Translations under genes and position numbers: made by a program
DNA from: JAABVY01 sp964627935
GTDB taxonomy: Bacteria; Zixibacteria; MSB-5A5; JAABVY01
Length of the DNA: 64,000 bases
Direction of reading: 5' to 3'
Assembly (NCBI GenBank): GCA_964627935.1
Contig: CAZVLB010000002.1
Coordinates: forward strand, 124,001 to 188,000
Notes under the pieces: generated by a model
Database searches by the model: none
What the model was told of the DNA's origin: nothing
Seen by the model: the letters and a program-made list of their open reading frames with translations, nothing else
Part shown: positions 32,614 to 42,055 of the stretch, one piece after another
How positions within the stretch are numbered: position 1 is the first letter of the stretch
Layout of the letters: each line of letters starts with the position of its first letter

Positions 32614-34197
32614 ATGATTGATGGAAGCAGTAATTACATTGGCCGCATAACCGGAAAAAGAATAACCGAGATTTATTTCCGGTTGCCGTACAGCCGGCGA
32701 ATCGATCTTGGCGATCTGGCTGTGGCCGAGGATGATGAAAGCGGGCTGAAGTTCTTTATCCGCGTGGTGGATATTTTCTATGGCGCCGAGGGTGCCGATT
32801 CGGGATGGTTCGAGCGCACGGCGGGGAATCTGATGCTCCTGGATCAATCCGAACAGGAACTGGAGATGTTCGAGAAGGATCGCAGGCTGTACAAAATCGC
32901 CCGCTGCAACCTTCTGGGATACAGCAGAGATAACAGATTCTATAAACCGAAAACAATACCCGCGCATTTTTCAAGGGTCAGGAAACCATCCGGCGATGAT
33001 TTCAAATTCCTGCAGGGACTGACATCCAGTTTGAATTTCTCCCGTCTCCGTTCGGGAGAAACTGTGCTCGATTTGCCTCTGGGTATATCTGCCAGATCTG
33101 TCGTTTCGCATATCGGGATTTTCGCGACCACCGGTATGGGCAAGAGCAATCTGATGAAACGCTTTGCCGGGTCGATCCTGGAAAACGGCAATGTCGGTCT
33201 GCTGATTTTTGATCCCCATGGCGAATACTATGACGGCGGGGGAGAGGCATCGCTGAAGGGACTGATTCATCATCCCGACGCCAAAAGCAACCTGCGCATC
33301 TATTCATCCAGGAAACTGGACAACGAAATTTATGAGGACCTGAAAATATCGGCGGCTGAAATTAAGCCCGAGGATCTTGGACATATCTATGATTTTTCCG
33401 AGGCCCAGGGCGAAGCATTGACGGCCTTGTATTTTCTCTATAAAGGCGAATGGCTGAAAAAGCTTAAGGAACTGGAACTATCGCAACTGGCAGATAATTT
33501 TATCTCACGCGGAGGATTTGCCGAGTCCACGCTGGGAGTGATAAAGCGCCGCGCCGAAAATCTGCTGAGTCAGAACTATATTCATAAAGACAGCGATGTT
33601 ACCACCTCCGGCAATATCATCGGCAAGCTAAAAGAGGGCAAGGTCGTTTTGATTGATTCCTCGAACCTGAGCGCGCGTGATGAGCTCCTGGTTAGTTCTG
33701 TTTTATGTCGACGGGTCTTCAATCATTATCGCCGTGCATATACCGGCGGGGGAGAACGCAAGGGACTTCTTCCGGTTCTGGTCGTAATGGAGGAGGCTCA
33801 GCGGGTTTTGCGCAAGGCCGGAAGCGGCCGTCAGAATATATTCGCCCGTATTGCCCGTGAAGGCCGGAAATTCAAGACTGGTATCTGCGCTATAACCCAG
33901 CAGCCGAAACTGATCGATGAAGAGCTTCTGAGCCAGTTCAATACATTTCTGATCCTGGGATTGGCTGATGAAAGCGATCGGCAGATTATACGCTCATCTT
34001 CCAAACAGGATATATCCGACCTGGGTACCGAGATACAGATGTTATCTCCGGGTGAGGCGCTGGTGACATCACCGGAGGCACCCTTCGCCCTGCCTGTCAA
34101 AATTGATTTATACGAGGAATATCTTAACCAAATGAAATCAGAGCAGCGCAAATCAAAGATCATACGCAAAAGCTCTGTGGACAGTGAATTTTTCTAA
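32614..34197 (+). CDS. herA: HerA-type DNA translocase/helicase
   Basis: 527 residues from ATG 32614; an in-frame ATG at 32581 would overlap nurA by 26 bp. An N-terminal HAS-like barrel (residues 5-110, YIGRITGKRITEIYFRLP) precedes the RecA-like FtsK/HerA core. Walker A is TTGMGKSN (about 172-179), followed by the family's LLIFDPHGEYYDG. Walker B is VVMEEAQRVL, and ICAITQQPKLIDEELLSQFNTF is the sensor region with the usual HerA wording. It should form a hexamer driving DNA through NurA. It is followed 6 bp later by the Mre11-like gene. Confidence 0.93.
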   Translation: MIDGSSNYIGRITGKRITEIYFRLPYSRRIDLGDLAVAEDDESGLKFFIRVVDIFYGAEGADSGWFERTAGNLMLLDQSEQELEMFEKDRRLYKIARCNLLGYSRDNRFYKPKTIPAHFSRVRKPSGDDFKFLQGLTSSLNFSRLRSGETVLDLPLGISARSVVSHIGIFATTGMGKSNLMKRFAGSILENGNVGLLIFDPHGEYYDGGGEASLKGLIHHPDAKSNLRIYSSRKLDNEIYEDLKISAAEIKPEDLGHIYDFSEAQGEALTALYFLYKGEWLKKLKELELSQLADNFISRGGFAESTLGVIKRRAENLLSQNYIHKDSDVTTSGNIIGKLKEGKVVLIDSSNLSARDELLVSSVLCRRVFNHYRRAYTGGGERKGLLPVLVVMEEAQRVLRKAGSGRQNIFARIAREGRKFKTGICAITQQPKLIDEELLSQFNTFLILGLADESDRQIIRSSSKQDISDLGTEIQMLSPGEALVTSPEAPFALPVKIDLYEEYLNQMKSEQRKSKIIRKSSVDSEFF

Positions 34198-34203
34198 ATC
34201 AGT

Positions 34204-35322
34204 ATGCCAGTAAAATTCATACATATTGCCGACTCACATCTTGGAGCCGGTGGCTTCGGCAACAAGATGTCCCCGGCCGGTTTTAATCAGCGCGAAGAGG
34301 ATATCTGTGATGCTTTCCGGGCCGCGATTGACATAAGCCTGGAATTGAAACCGGATTTTGTGATTCATGCCGGCGACCTGTTCCATATGGTGCGTCCAAC
34401 AAATCGCATAATCAATTTTGCCATACGAGAACTTTTGCGGTTAATCCGTGAGGATATCCCGGTTGTGATTATATCCGGAAATCATGATGCGCCCAAGCAA
34501 CGGTCGGTCGGACATGTGCTCTCGATTTTCGAAAACCTGCCTGGTGTTTATCCAGTATTCAAGAGCAAATATGAAATCGTTGAGCTCAAAGGTGTGGCCA
34601 TCGGATGCCTGCCACATTGCCTGACGCCTGAGATACTGCAGGAGCAGTTCCAGAATGTACAGCCACGTGAAGGTCTTTTAAACATCCTTGTTGCTCATGG
34701 TGTGGCGGCGGGAATCGATCAGTTTTCGATGGCTGAAATATCCGAGGAGGAGATACCCTCCTCAGTTTTTCAACGCGGATTTGATTATATCGCCCTGGGT
34801 CATTATCATAAATATACCGAAGTCGATAAAGGTGTATACTATGCCGGTTCAACAGAACGGCTGTCATTCAATGAACTGGGGGAGAAGAAGGGCATTATGG
34901 AGGTGGAAATTCCTGATCTCAAAACTGTCTTTCATCGCCTGCCGGCCCGTGAGATGATTGAACTGGAATCGATCGATGCATCGGAAATGGATTATGAACG
35001 ATTGGAATCTGCAATTATCGACCAAATTGAATCAACTGATTTGGCCGATAAAATCGTGCGCCTGAAAATATATAATCTTTCAGATGCGCTCTATGGCAAT
35101 CTTCCGGTTAAGCAGATTCGCGCCAGGACGTCCGGGGCGTTTCATTTCAAGCTGGTTACGGAAAAACAGGAATCGGTATCATTACAGCTCGATGAAAGCA
35201 TGAAGTTCGGGCATCTGTTCGATGAATTCAGTAGCTTTCTGGAAAACAGGCCATTAGAAAATCTGGATAAAAAGCAAATTCTGGAACTCGCCGAAAAATA
35301 CTTTGCGGACATAGAAGAATAG
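34204..35322 (+). CDS. Mre11/SbcD-like DNA double-strand-break nuclease
   Basis: 372 residues. All phosphoesterase motifs of Mre11 are present in order: FIHIADSHLG (Asp10, His12), FVIHAGDLFH, VVIISGNHDAPK, LLNILVAHG and IALGHYHKY. The C-terminal capping part (from about 270) is shorter than in SbcD of Enterobacteria, as in archaeal Mre11. The usual ATPase partner Rad50/SbcC is not adjacent; the next gene is a convergent pilin. Together with NurA and HerA it reproduces most of the archaeal end-resection operon. Confidence 0.92.
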   Translation: MPVKFIHIADSHLGAGGFGNKMSPAGFNQREEDICDAFRAAIDISLELKPDFVIHAGDLFHMVRPTNRIINFAIRELLRLIREDIPVVIISGNHDAPKQRSVGHVLSIFENLPGVYPVFKSKYEIVELKGVAIGCLPHCLTPEILQEQFQNVQPREGLLNILVAHGVAAGIDQFSMAEISEEEIPSSVFQRGFDYIALGHYHKYTEVDKGVYYAGSTERLSFNELGEKKGIMEVEIPDLKTVFHRLPAREMIELESIDASEMDYERLESAIIDQIESTDLADKIVRLKIYNLSDALYGNLPVKQIRARTSGAFHFKLVTEKQESVSLQLDESMKFGHLFDEFSSFLENRPLENLDKKQILELAEKYFADIEE

Positions 35323-35339
35323 ATATCAGATAAAAAATA

Positions 35340-35365
35340 GCGCCCCGGCCTGAATTCCGGGGCGC
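35340..35365 (-). terminator. terminator of the pilin operon
   Basis: A 9-bp stem GCGCCCCGG/CCGGGGCGC (35340-35348 and 35357-35365) with an 8-nt loop. On the minus strand it is followed by TATTTTTTA, so it terminates the pilX-like gene. On the plus strand no T run follows, though the hairpin also sits 18 bp after the mre11 stop. Confidence 0.82.
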
Positions 35366-35430
35366 AGTTGAGAGAAAACAGACCTGAAACTACAGTCGGG
35401 GTAGTATCAGATCACAGGGGGTATGGGTAT

Positions 35431-37095
35431 TTATTCTGAATAAGAGGCTACCACCTCTCTCCATCCAATTCTCTGTACAATTGAAATCAGCGGAGTTCCC
35501 GGAGGCAGATTATTCGGATCAAGCAAATCGGTATCGAATTCCCAGTTACGGTTGGGAGCTGTATAGAATGATCCGTAGGACCACTGGCCGGTAGCCTGCT
35601 GGCTTTCCCACAGGTCGATGGCCGATCCGCGCCACTTGAATTCCACGCTTGACCAGTTTTCCAGGAAGCGGGGAAGGTTCTCGAAACCACCGCTGTACTG
35701 GCCTCCACCTGAGGGAACATTACCGGTCATATAGGAGACATTCACCTGAGTTGCGGCCGCCTTACGGGCGCCATCATTGATACTCAGGGTACCGTCGCCA
35801 TCCTGCCAGTCATTGGAAAGTATAGTGAGCGCGTCGGTCATAACCGCGGCTGGTTTCTTGGAGACCGAATTGTAGTCACCATGAATGTAAAGCGGATTCT
35901 TGGTTGCAACTGTCAGGCCTCCCTGCAATGTCGAGCCATTGACAAGACGGGTTGCCTTCAGGTTTCCACCGGATTGAGTGCTGGCAGTATAGATGATTCC
36001 ATTCCGGGGCCAGTAACCGGAGCTGTTCAATGCATCGACATCGATATCGAGCGCCTCGACGGTCTTGTTTTCACGTCCATCATAAAATGAACTGACGGTA
36101 AGAACTCCCTGGCTGACCAGGTCGGCGGTAACATTGGTCTCGGTGCCATCGATATTGACCACATAAGCATTGCCATCAATGACTTTCAACGTGGCCTTGT
36201 TCTCGTAGCTGTCTGCTGATTCGGCGGAGGTGTTTATCATGTCGATCGGATCGCCGCTACGTACAACCGGGAGATTCAGCTCGGTGATACCATGAGAGTT
36301 GTCCTCGACACGTCCGCCCCATAATTCCAGCGAATGGTCAACCCAGTCGGTAGCATCGGCATCAACCCAGCTGCCATCCTGGAACATGCTTACCAGGTTG
36401 CCTTCATTATCGGCGATTAAAACATCGCCATTGGAGGTGCTCTGTCCGGCATCGGCATAACGGCCATGAAAGATATTGCCGGCCGCCGTCATATGCGAAT
36501 TGATCGTTAATGAATTTCCTGACTGTATGTACAGGTCGCCGTTTGAATGAACACGTCCGCCCAGTGTCATCGCCGGACCGGGGGCAATTTCCAGCACCGG
36601 CTCATAGAATACCGCAAATTGATAAAGCGGTACCAGGTCGCTTTCTACGAGCATATGCAGATCGGCCTTGGTATGGCTGTTAACCGTTTCAGCCGTTGAA
36701 CTGACCTGGTATTCGGTGGCCAAGGCATAAAGGCCGCGGTACGCACCATTGACCAGATTCTTCTGATGGGGACCCGCCATCAACTCGGTTGAATAGCTTA
36801 CGCTCATTTCCGCACCATCACCGGAATACTCGTTGACCGTGAACTCGCCAACCGGCAGGGGATCGGGCGGGATTCCGTATTTCTGATATGAATATTCCAA
36901 TGCCACCGCGGCTTTTTCAAGACCCGATTCGGCCGCATAGAAAGCATTGTTTTGATTCATTTCGTTTCCGGCAATGTCTACCTCGGTGGTGGAATTCATA
37001 ACGGCATTGACGCCCGCCAGTGTCAGCATGAGGAGCAAAGCCAGAAAGACGATAATAGTAAAACCTGATTCTGATCTAATCTTTCTCATAGTCAT
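35431..37095 (-). CDS. PilX-like type IV pilus assembly protein
   Basis: 554 residues. The N-terminus has a short basic leader, then a prepilin-like hydrophobic helix (GFTIIVFLALLLMLTLAGVNAVM) and the PilX N-terminal signature MNQNNAFYAAESGLEKA. The large remainder is a predicted beta-rich extracellular part containing PGPAMTLGGRVHSNGDLYIQSG, a pattern seen in pilus-tip or surface 'polymer-forming' segments. It is longer than classic PilX (about 200 residues). It is the last of three genes in the order pilV-, pilW-, pilX-like, 9 bp after the pilW-like stop. Confidence 0.82.
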   Translation of the reverse strand: MTMRKIRSESGFTIIVFLALLLMLTLAGVNAVMNSTTEVDIAGNEMNQNNAFYAAESGLEKAAVALEYSYQKYGIPPDPLPVGEFTVNEYSGDGAEMSVSYSTELMAGPHQKNLVNGAYRGLYALATEYQVSSTAETVNSHTKADLHMLVESDLVPLYQFAVFYEPVLEIAPGPAMTLGGRVHSNGDLYIQSGNSLTINSHMTAAGNIFHGRYADAGQSTSNGDVLIADNEGNLVSMFQDGSWVDADATDWVDHSLELWGGRVEDNSHGITELNLPVVRSGDPIDMINTSAESADSYENKATLKVIDGNAYVVNIDGTETNVTADLVSQGVLTVSSFYDGRENKTVEALDIDVDALNSSGYWPRNGIIYTASTQSGGNLKATRLVNGSTLQGGLTVATKNPLYIHGDYNSVSKKPAAVMTDALTILSNDWQDGDGTLSINDGARKAAATQVNVSYMTGNVPSGGGQYSGGFENLPRFLENWSSVEFKWRGSAIDLWESQQATGQWSYGSFYTAPNRNWEFDTDLLDPNNLPPGTPLISIVQRIGWREVVASYSE

Positions 37096-37104
37096 CCACC
37101 TGCA

Positions 37105-37923
37105 TTAAAATGATAGATTTCTGAGGAATACCGAGGTACTGAATGTATCCCGGACAAAGTCCTCGCCCTTAATGAAATCAGCCCTCTCCGTTCTTGCCAC
37201 CACGGTAACGTTGACTTCACGAACCAGGCGGGAAGCGACGAATGAATCCACAACCGCGCCATGGGTCATTGTATATGAAAATTGCAAATCCTCAATATTG
37301 TCGGCATAGATATGCGGGACACCGTCCTGACGCTGGATCATCAGCCGCGGATGAAGTGAATCTGTGGTATTATCCACATAAAATGTCACCACGTCTATCA
37401 GGTAGACTATGCTTCCGCCGGGATATTCCCTGGATAGATCCATAGTCGTGTGCTGAATATGGCCGGTGGCCACCTCGACTCCGGTTATCAGAAAAAACTC
37501 GCCCGTTTCCGTGATCGGATCGTAGATGAATGCCCAGGTATCGGCATCGAAACAGCCGATACTGTCAGGATCGAGTTCGATTTCGGAGGATACCATCGAC
37601 ATGCTGTCGGTCAGCGATGCCTCACAGATCGGATCGCTAAGATAGACAATCGTCAATGAATCCGGATCGGTATTAGTGGCATACAGTGCTTCCAGGCCCT
37701 GGGGGATATGATAGCCGGCCTGACGCAGATGATAGACGATCTCATCGACCGCCGCACGGCCATTCTGCTGCATGTCGGTGATATTCTCCTGAGCCAGCCA
37801 GTTGCGCTGCTGGTTGATATAGACCTCAAGCGCTGCTCCGGTCGCAATCAAAGCGATAACCGACGCAACCAGAAGCTCCAGCAGCGTCACACCTTTTCTA
37901 TTTGATCTGATTTTCTGCAACAT
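37105..37923 (-). CDS. PilW-like minor prepilin
   Basis: 272 residues. The type III prepilin cleavage motif is RKGVTLLELLVASVIALIA, with Glu at position +5 after the cleaved Gly. It is followed by an amphipathic helix (AALEVYINQQRNWLAQENITDMQQNGRAA) and a globular beta domain, the architecture of PilW. I start at ATG 37923 rather than the in-frame GTG 37935 because GAGGTGG is well placed before it. The second gene of the minor-pilin operon, starting 8 bp after the pilV-like stop. Confidence 0.85.
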   Translation of the reverse strand: MLQKIRSNRKGVTLLELLVASVIALIATGAALEVYINQQRNWLAQENITDMQQNGRAAVDEIVYHLRQAGYHIPQGLEALYATNTDPDSLTIVYLSDPICEASLTDSMSMVSSEIELDPDSIGCFDADTWAFIYDPITETGEFFLITGVEVATGHIQHTTMDLSREYPGGSIVYLIDVVTFYVDNTTDSLHPRLMIQRQDGVPHIYADNIEDLQFSYTMTHGAVVDSFVASRLVREVNVTVVARTERADFIKGEDFVRDTFSTSVFLRNLSF

Positions 37924-37931
37924 GATCCACC

Positions 37932-38315
37932 TCACTGTTTCGGCTGGAAGTAGGTTGTAGTCGAAGTGTACTGGGGACGATTCAGATCGTCATACCAGTA
38001 AACCCATATCGTCATTCGCTTCAGGCCCGGATCTTCATAGGAATCCTCTACCATCCAGTGGTAAAAAACACCATTGACATCAGCATAATCAAAGGACATC
38101 AGCTGATCCTCCGGAGTATTTTTGACCTCCTCGATAGTCTGGCGCACCATCTGGACAGTCTGCGTGGTCTTGTCCGACCAGCTGTTCCCGCTAATTGAAA
38201 TGACAACCATTGACAAGAGCGTAAGCAGACCGATCGAAAATATTACCAGGCCCACCATGACCTCAAGAATTGTAAAACCGTCAGAATTGAGCTTTTTTTG
38301 CAATTTTTTCATCAT
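37932..38315 (-). CDS. PilV-like minor prepilin
   Basis: 127 residues from ATG 38315 (ATG 38312 is equally possible). Cleavage motif SDGFTILEVMVGLVIFSIGLLTL, with Glu5 and the LEVMV...IFSIGLL helix diagnostic of PilV/type IV prepilins. A short pilin head follows (QTVQMVRQTIEEVKNTPEDQ). The frame is open for 18 further codons upstream, but that section overlaps the sigma-54-like promoter. First gene of the pilV-pilW-pilX set. Minor pilins prime pilus assembly or form the tip of type IV pili or type II secretion pseudopili. Confidence 0.85.
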   Translation of the reverse strand: MMKKLQKKLNSDGFTILEVMVGLVIFSIGLLTLLSMVVISISGNSWSDKTTQTVQMVRQTIEEVKNTPEDQLMSFDYADVNGVFYHWMVEDSYEDPGLKRMTIWVYWYDDLNRPQYTSTTTYFQPKQ

Positions 38316-38352
38316 CTCATCCGATCCTTGTTTAATTCTGACTGAATTAATG

Positions 38353-38368
38353 AGCAAAGATGAGGCCA
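38353..38368 (-). promoter_or_regulatory. sigma-54-like promoter of the minor-pilin operon
   Basis: On the minus strand the sequence TGGCCTCATCTTTGCT has GG and GC separated by exactly 10 bp, with TTGCT at -12. The predicted start at about 38342 lies 27 nt before the pilV-like ATG at 38315. Confidence 0.65.
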
Positions 38369-38739
38369 AAAAAGGGAATGACAGGGTAGACCACTACATA
38401 TCCTGTTGCCATCCATAGGATAATACGAGGCATATAATGTTGTTGTTGAATATAATTTCCATTGCTCCAGACGCCTAACAATGGGATTTATCCTATACTT
38501 CAATGATCATCATCAATATTCACGCTGATCTGAGCTTATTCAATTGAATTGCAGCCAATTGAGATGTAAAAGGCCACTGCCAATCCAGCCATGCCGATCA
38601 GGACAACATAAAATCATAAAGGCATATTCGATTATGGCTGGTCAAAGGCAATATATTAATGATGTTGTGTCCAATAATATATATTATGTAAGATTATATT
38701 TTTGAAAAACTGCCCTGTTCTCCATACATAGTATATATA
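38369..38739. other. intergenic region between leuS and the pilin operon
   Basis: About 370 bp of AT-rich DNA upstream of the pilin promoter and beyond the leuS terminator. No ORF of interest. It would contain any enhancer sites for the pilin sigma-54 promoter; I found no repeat that stands out. Confidence 0.5.
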
Positions 38740-38773
38740 GAAAGCCCGCCGGAAATTGAATCAGGCGGGTTTC
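38740..38773 (-). terminator. probable terminator of leuS
   Basis: Minus-strand hairpin GAAACCCGCC/GGCGGGCTTTC with one bulge (38740-38750 and 38764-38773), 25 bp after the leuS stop. The U tract after it is short (CTTTCTATAT). Confidence 0.7.
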
Positions 38774-38798
38774 TAAAGCGATATCATTATTTACCAGA

Positions 38799-41303
38799 TT
38801 ATTTGACTACGATATTTATCAGCCGATTCGGGACATGAATGATCTTTGCGATTTTCTTACCCTCAACGAACTTGCTGACCTTTTCCGAACCCATAGCCAG
38901 ATTTTCTATTGAATCCCTGTCAGCATCACGGTTAACCTGGAGATTATCACGAACCTTGCCATTTACCTGCACAACGAGCGTAATCTGATCAGAAACAATC
39001 GCATTGGGATCGAACTGCGGCCATTCTGAACGGAAAATTGAATCTTTGTAGCCAAAATGCGACCATAGTTCCTCGGCCAGATGCGGCGCCAATGGCGCTA
39101 TGATCTGGCTGCATTTCTGCAGAATATATTGATACAGTTCAGGATCGATCCGTTTTACCTGGCCCAGTGAGTTGAAGTATTCCATTAAGGAAGCTATAAT
39201 AGTGTTGAACTGCATTCGTTCGCCATCATCATCGACCTTCCTGATCATCTGGTTCAGCTTGATATACAGATCCCATTGGCCCTCAGAGAGATCATCCTTC
39301 TTATAGTAGCGCTTTAAGTCAACCGGTTGAGGATTATCGATACCAGTGACCATTTTGTAGAAACGATTTACGAATCTGTCGATTCCGGTGAAGGCCTCCT
39401 CGTTCCAGTCGATTTCCTTATCGGCCGGAGCGGTGAAATGCATCGCCAGACGGCTGATATCGACACCATAGCGCTTTATCAGGTCCATGGGCGAGACAAC
39501 ATTACCGAGCGACTTGGACATTATCCGACCCTCGGCATCACGCACCATGCCGTGATTGAACAACTTCACGGCCGGCTCCTCAACCTCCAGCCAGCCAATA
39601 TCTTTCAGGAATTTGGTAAAGAACCGGAAATACAGCAGATGACCGGTGGCATGCTCGATTCCACCGATATACTGATCCACCGGCATCCATTTGCGCCCGG
39701 CTTCCTTAGAAAACGGCTCATTTTCGTTTTTCGGGTCAGTATAACGGGTGTGATACCATGATGAGCATACAAATGTGTCCATGGTATCCGGGTCACGCTG
39801 GGCCTCATGGCCACAGGCGGGACATTTGACATTCATGAATTCCGGAATGTCTGCTAATGGCGATCTACCCTTAGGGAGATAATTTTCCACGTCCGATGGC
39901 AATTCTACCGGTAAATCCTCTTCAGGGACCGCTACAGGGCCGCAATTCTGGCAGTGTATGACCGGGATCGGCGCTCCCCAGAAACGTTGACGGGAGATCA
40001 GCCAGTCACGCAACCTGAAATTGACCTTTTTGCGACCGAATCCTGCCTTTTCGGCGAATTCGGTGACCCTAGATATGGCTTCTTTGCCGATCGCGCCGTC
40101 AAACCGCCCGGAATTGACCATAACGCCATATTCAGTATAGGCTTCAGTCAATTTGTGGACATCCAGGCTGTCTCCTTTTGGAATTATGACCACCTTGATC
40201 GGTATGTCGTATTTTTTGGCAAATTCGAAGTCGCGCTGATCATGAGCCGGTACAGCCATTACAACACCAGTTCCATAGGATGCCAGAACATAATCAGCCA
40301 CCCACAATTGAACCTCTTCGCCGTTATACGGATTGACTGCATAACAGCCGGTAAAAACACCATCTTTTTCGCCGATTTCTGAAGTTCTTTCGATCTCGCT
40401 TTTATTGATCGATTTCTTTATATAATCCTCGACCTCGGCTTTTTTGTCATCCGGTATCTTCAATTTCTGCAGGATATCAGCTTCCGGCGCTATAGCCATA
40501 AATGTCACGCCGAAAATAGTATCCGGACGGGTTGTAAAAACAGGAAGCTTCTCCCCCGTGGGCAATTTGAAATCGATTTCTGCCCCAACTGATCTCCCTA
40601 TCCAGTTGCGTTGCATTGTTTTGACATTCTCGGGCCAGCCCGGCAGATCATCCAGACCCTTAAGCAGTCTCTCGGCATATTTGGTTATTTTGAAAAACCA
40701 CTGGGTCAGACGTTTTTTTGTAACCTGATCCTTACAGCGCCAGCATCTTCCCTCGGCATCTACCTGCTCATTGGCCAGGACCGTATTACATGTCTCGCAC
40801 CAGTTTACAGTGGCCTCTTTCTGATAGGCCAGGTTTTCCCTGAAGAGCTTAACGAACATCCACTGGGTGAACTTGTAATAATCCGGAAGGCAGGTGGCAA
40901 CCTCACGATCCCAGTCAAAGGATATACCGACTTTTTTTAAAGTGTTGCGCGAAATCTCGATGTTGCCCAGGGTCCATTTTTCCGGATGAAGCCCGCGTTT
41001 GATGGCGGCCTGCTCGGCCGGAAGACCGAAAGCATCCCATCCGAATGGATGCAAAAGATCAAAGCCCTGCATCATGCGCTTGCGTGCAACCGCATCGCCA
41101 ACGCTGTAGTTGCGGAAATGACCCATGTGGATATCGCCCGAGGGATAGGCGAACATTACCAGATTATAGAATTTATTCTCAGGATCAGGGTTGGTTTTAT
41201 AGAGCTTTTGCTCCTCCCATATACGCTGCCATTTTTCCTCAATTTCCTTAAAAGGATAATGAGTTTCTGTGGCTGTTTTATTTTCACGATCAATATTTTC
41301 CAT
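38799..41303 (-). CDS. leuS: leucyl-tRNA synthetase
   Basis: Class Ia synthetase of 834 residues, the usual bacterial length. The HIGH motif is in MFAYPSGDIHMGHFRNY, a zinc-finger-like CETCNT...CWRC insert follows, and the editing (CP1) domain includes TRPDTIFGVTFMAIAPE. The KMSKS loop is GRIMSKSLGNVVSP. The C-terminal anticodon and LeuRS-specific domains are complete. It has its own promoter and terminator. No T-box leader was found. Confidence 0.97.
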   Translation of the reverse strand: MENIDRENKTATETHYPFKEIEEKWQRIWEEQKLYKTNPDPENKFYNLVMFAYPSGDIHMGHFRNYSVGDAVARKRMMQGFDLLHPFGWDAFGLPAEQAAIKRGLHPEKWTLGNIEISRNTLKKVGISFDWDREVATCLPDYYKFTQWMFVKLFRENLAYQKEATVNWCETCNTVLANEQVDAEGRCWRCKDQVTKKRLTQWFFKITKYAERLLKGLDDLPGWPENVKTMQRNWIGRSVGAEIDFKLPTGEKLPVFTTRPDTIFGVTFMAIAPEADILQKLKIPDDKKAEVEDYIKKSINKSEIERTSEIGEKDGVFTGCYAVNPYNGEEVQLWVADYVLASYGTGVVMAVPAHDQRDFEFAKKYDIPIKVVIIPKGDSLDVHKLTEAYTEYGVMVNSGRFDGAIGKEAISRVTEFAEKAGFGRKKVNFRLRDWLISRQRFWGAPIPVIHCQNCGPVAVPEEDLPVELPSDVENYLPKGRSPLADIPEFMNVKCPACGHEAQRDPDTMDTFVCSSWYHTRYTDPKNENEPFSKEAGRKWMPVDQYIGGIEHATGHLLYFRFFTKFLKDIGWLEVEEPAVKLFNHGMVRDAEGRIMSKSLGNVVSPMDLIKRYGVDISRLAMHFTAPADKEIDWNEEAFTGIDRFVNRFYKMVTGIDNPQPVDLKRYYKKDDLSEGQWDLYIKLNQMIRKVDDDGERMQFNTIIASLMEYFNSLGQVKRIDPELYQYILQKCSQIIAPLAPHLAEELWSHFGYKDSIFRSEWPQFDPNAIVSDQITLVVQVNGKVRDNLQVNRDADRDSIENLAMGSEKVSKFVEGKKIAKIIHVPNRLINIVVK

Positions 41304-41377
41304 GGCCTGTCACCGTCTTTTAAGATTATCTATATCCCGATTTCGATTGCAGAATCGGCAATATTTATGAATTAGGG

Positions 41378-41406
41378 ATAATACGAATTGGATATCTGTT
41401 GAGCAA
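41378..41406 (-). promoter_or_regulatory. sigma-70 type promoter for leuS
   Basis: Minus strand: TTGCTC, 17-bp spacer, TATTAT. The start site, near 41371, leaves a leader of about 70 nt that contains a short CCGATT/AATCGG hairpin (41333-41354). Confidence 0.65.
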
Positions 41407-41584
41407 GCAAATTTATTGGCCCTGGCGGGCCAGAAGTCGCAGATTTTTGGGTGCGGTAATCATATTATTGCTATTATCGGAATTTAGAGCAAATTGTCAA
41501 GGTTGAATTTGTGCACCGGCAAAATTAATCCCGTCTGTTTAGCACAGAGGGGCAAACGTTAGAGGCTAATAAGCTATTTAATGG

Positions 41585-41659
41585 TCGGGGAGAGCAGATT
41601 TGAACTGCCGACCTCTTGCACCCCAAGCAAGCACGCTAACCAGGCTGCGCCACTCCCCG
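41585..41659 (-). tRNA. tRNA-Pro(GGG)
   Basis: Minus-strand cloverleaf: acceptor CGGGGAG/CTCCCCG, anticodon stem CTTGC/GCAAG with loop TTGGGGT (anticodon GGG), T arm GGCAG-TTCAAAT-CTGCT, discriminator A. No CCA is encoded. It lies 36 bp after the merR-like stop and may be co-transcribed. Confidence 0.95.
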
Positions 41660-41695
41660 ACGCAAGACATTAAACTATTGATTAGTACCGAAAAA

Positions 41696-42055
41696 TCAAG
41701 AGAAAAGTTTCTGAAGTTCCTGTAGATCCTGCTTGATTTGCCTGATTTTGGACTTAAGCTTGCCGTTGGATTTGACAGCGTCATTGTCGCTGTTTGATGG
41801 TTTACCGATAAGTTTCAGCTTCTGCCGGGCGCCGTCTATAGTGTATCCCTCATCATAGAGCAGCGTTTTGATCTGGTTGATAAGATCGATTTCCCTCTTT
41901 TGATAGATCCGATTTCCACCGCGGTTTTTCTTGGGCTTGAGACTCGGAAACTCCTTTTCCCAGAATCTCAAAACGTAGGCCTTAATATCGGTAATCCTTG
42001 ATACTTCGGAAATAGAGTAATAAAGCTTGTTACTGTTCTCGGCGCTTCGTTTCAA
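41696..42055 (-). CDS. MerR-family transcriptional regulator
   Basis: 119 residues with a winged-helix MerR DNA-binding domain: YYSISEVSRITDIKAYVLRFWEKEF, then PKKNRGGNRIYQKREIDLINQIKTLL, and a short dimerisation helix (GYTIDGARQKLKLIG). No effector domain or metal cysteines. The wording 'RFWEKEFPSLKPKKNRGGNR' is typical of small stand-alone MerR proteins found widely next to housekeeping genes. Translation appears to start at TTG 42055, preceded by GGGGGA. Confidence 0.88.
   Translation of the reverse strand: MKRSAENSNKLYYSISEVSRITDIKAYVLRFWEKEFPSLKPKKNRGGNRIYQKREIDLINQIKTLLYDEGYTIDGARQKLKLIGKPSNSDNDAVKSNGKLKSKIRQIKQDLQELQKLFS

Noticed and set aside
31551..34197. HerA-NurA read as a HerA-based antiphage system
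   Set aside because: Defence versions pair HerA with SIR2 or DUF4297; here the partners are NurA and Mre11, which fit DNA repair better. A defence role remains unproven.
41304..41377. T-box leader before leuS
   Set aside because: The leader is only about 70 nt and lacks a specifier stem and the conserved T-box sequence; one short hairpin is all that is present.
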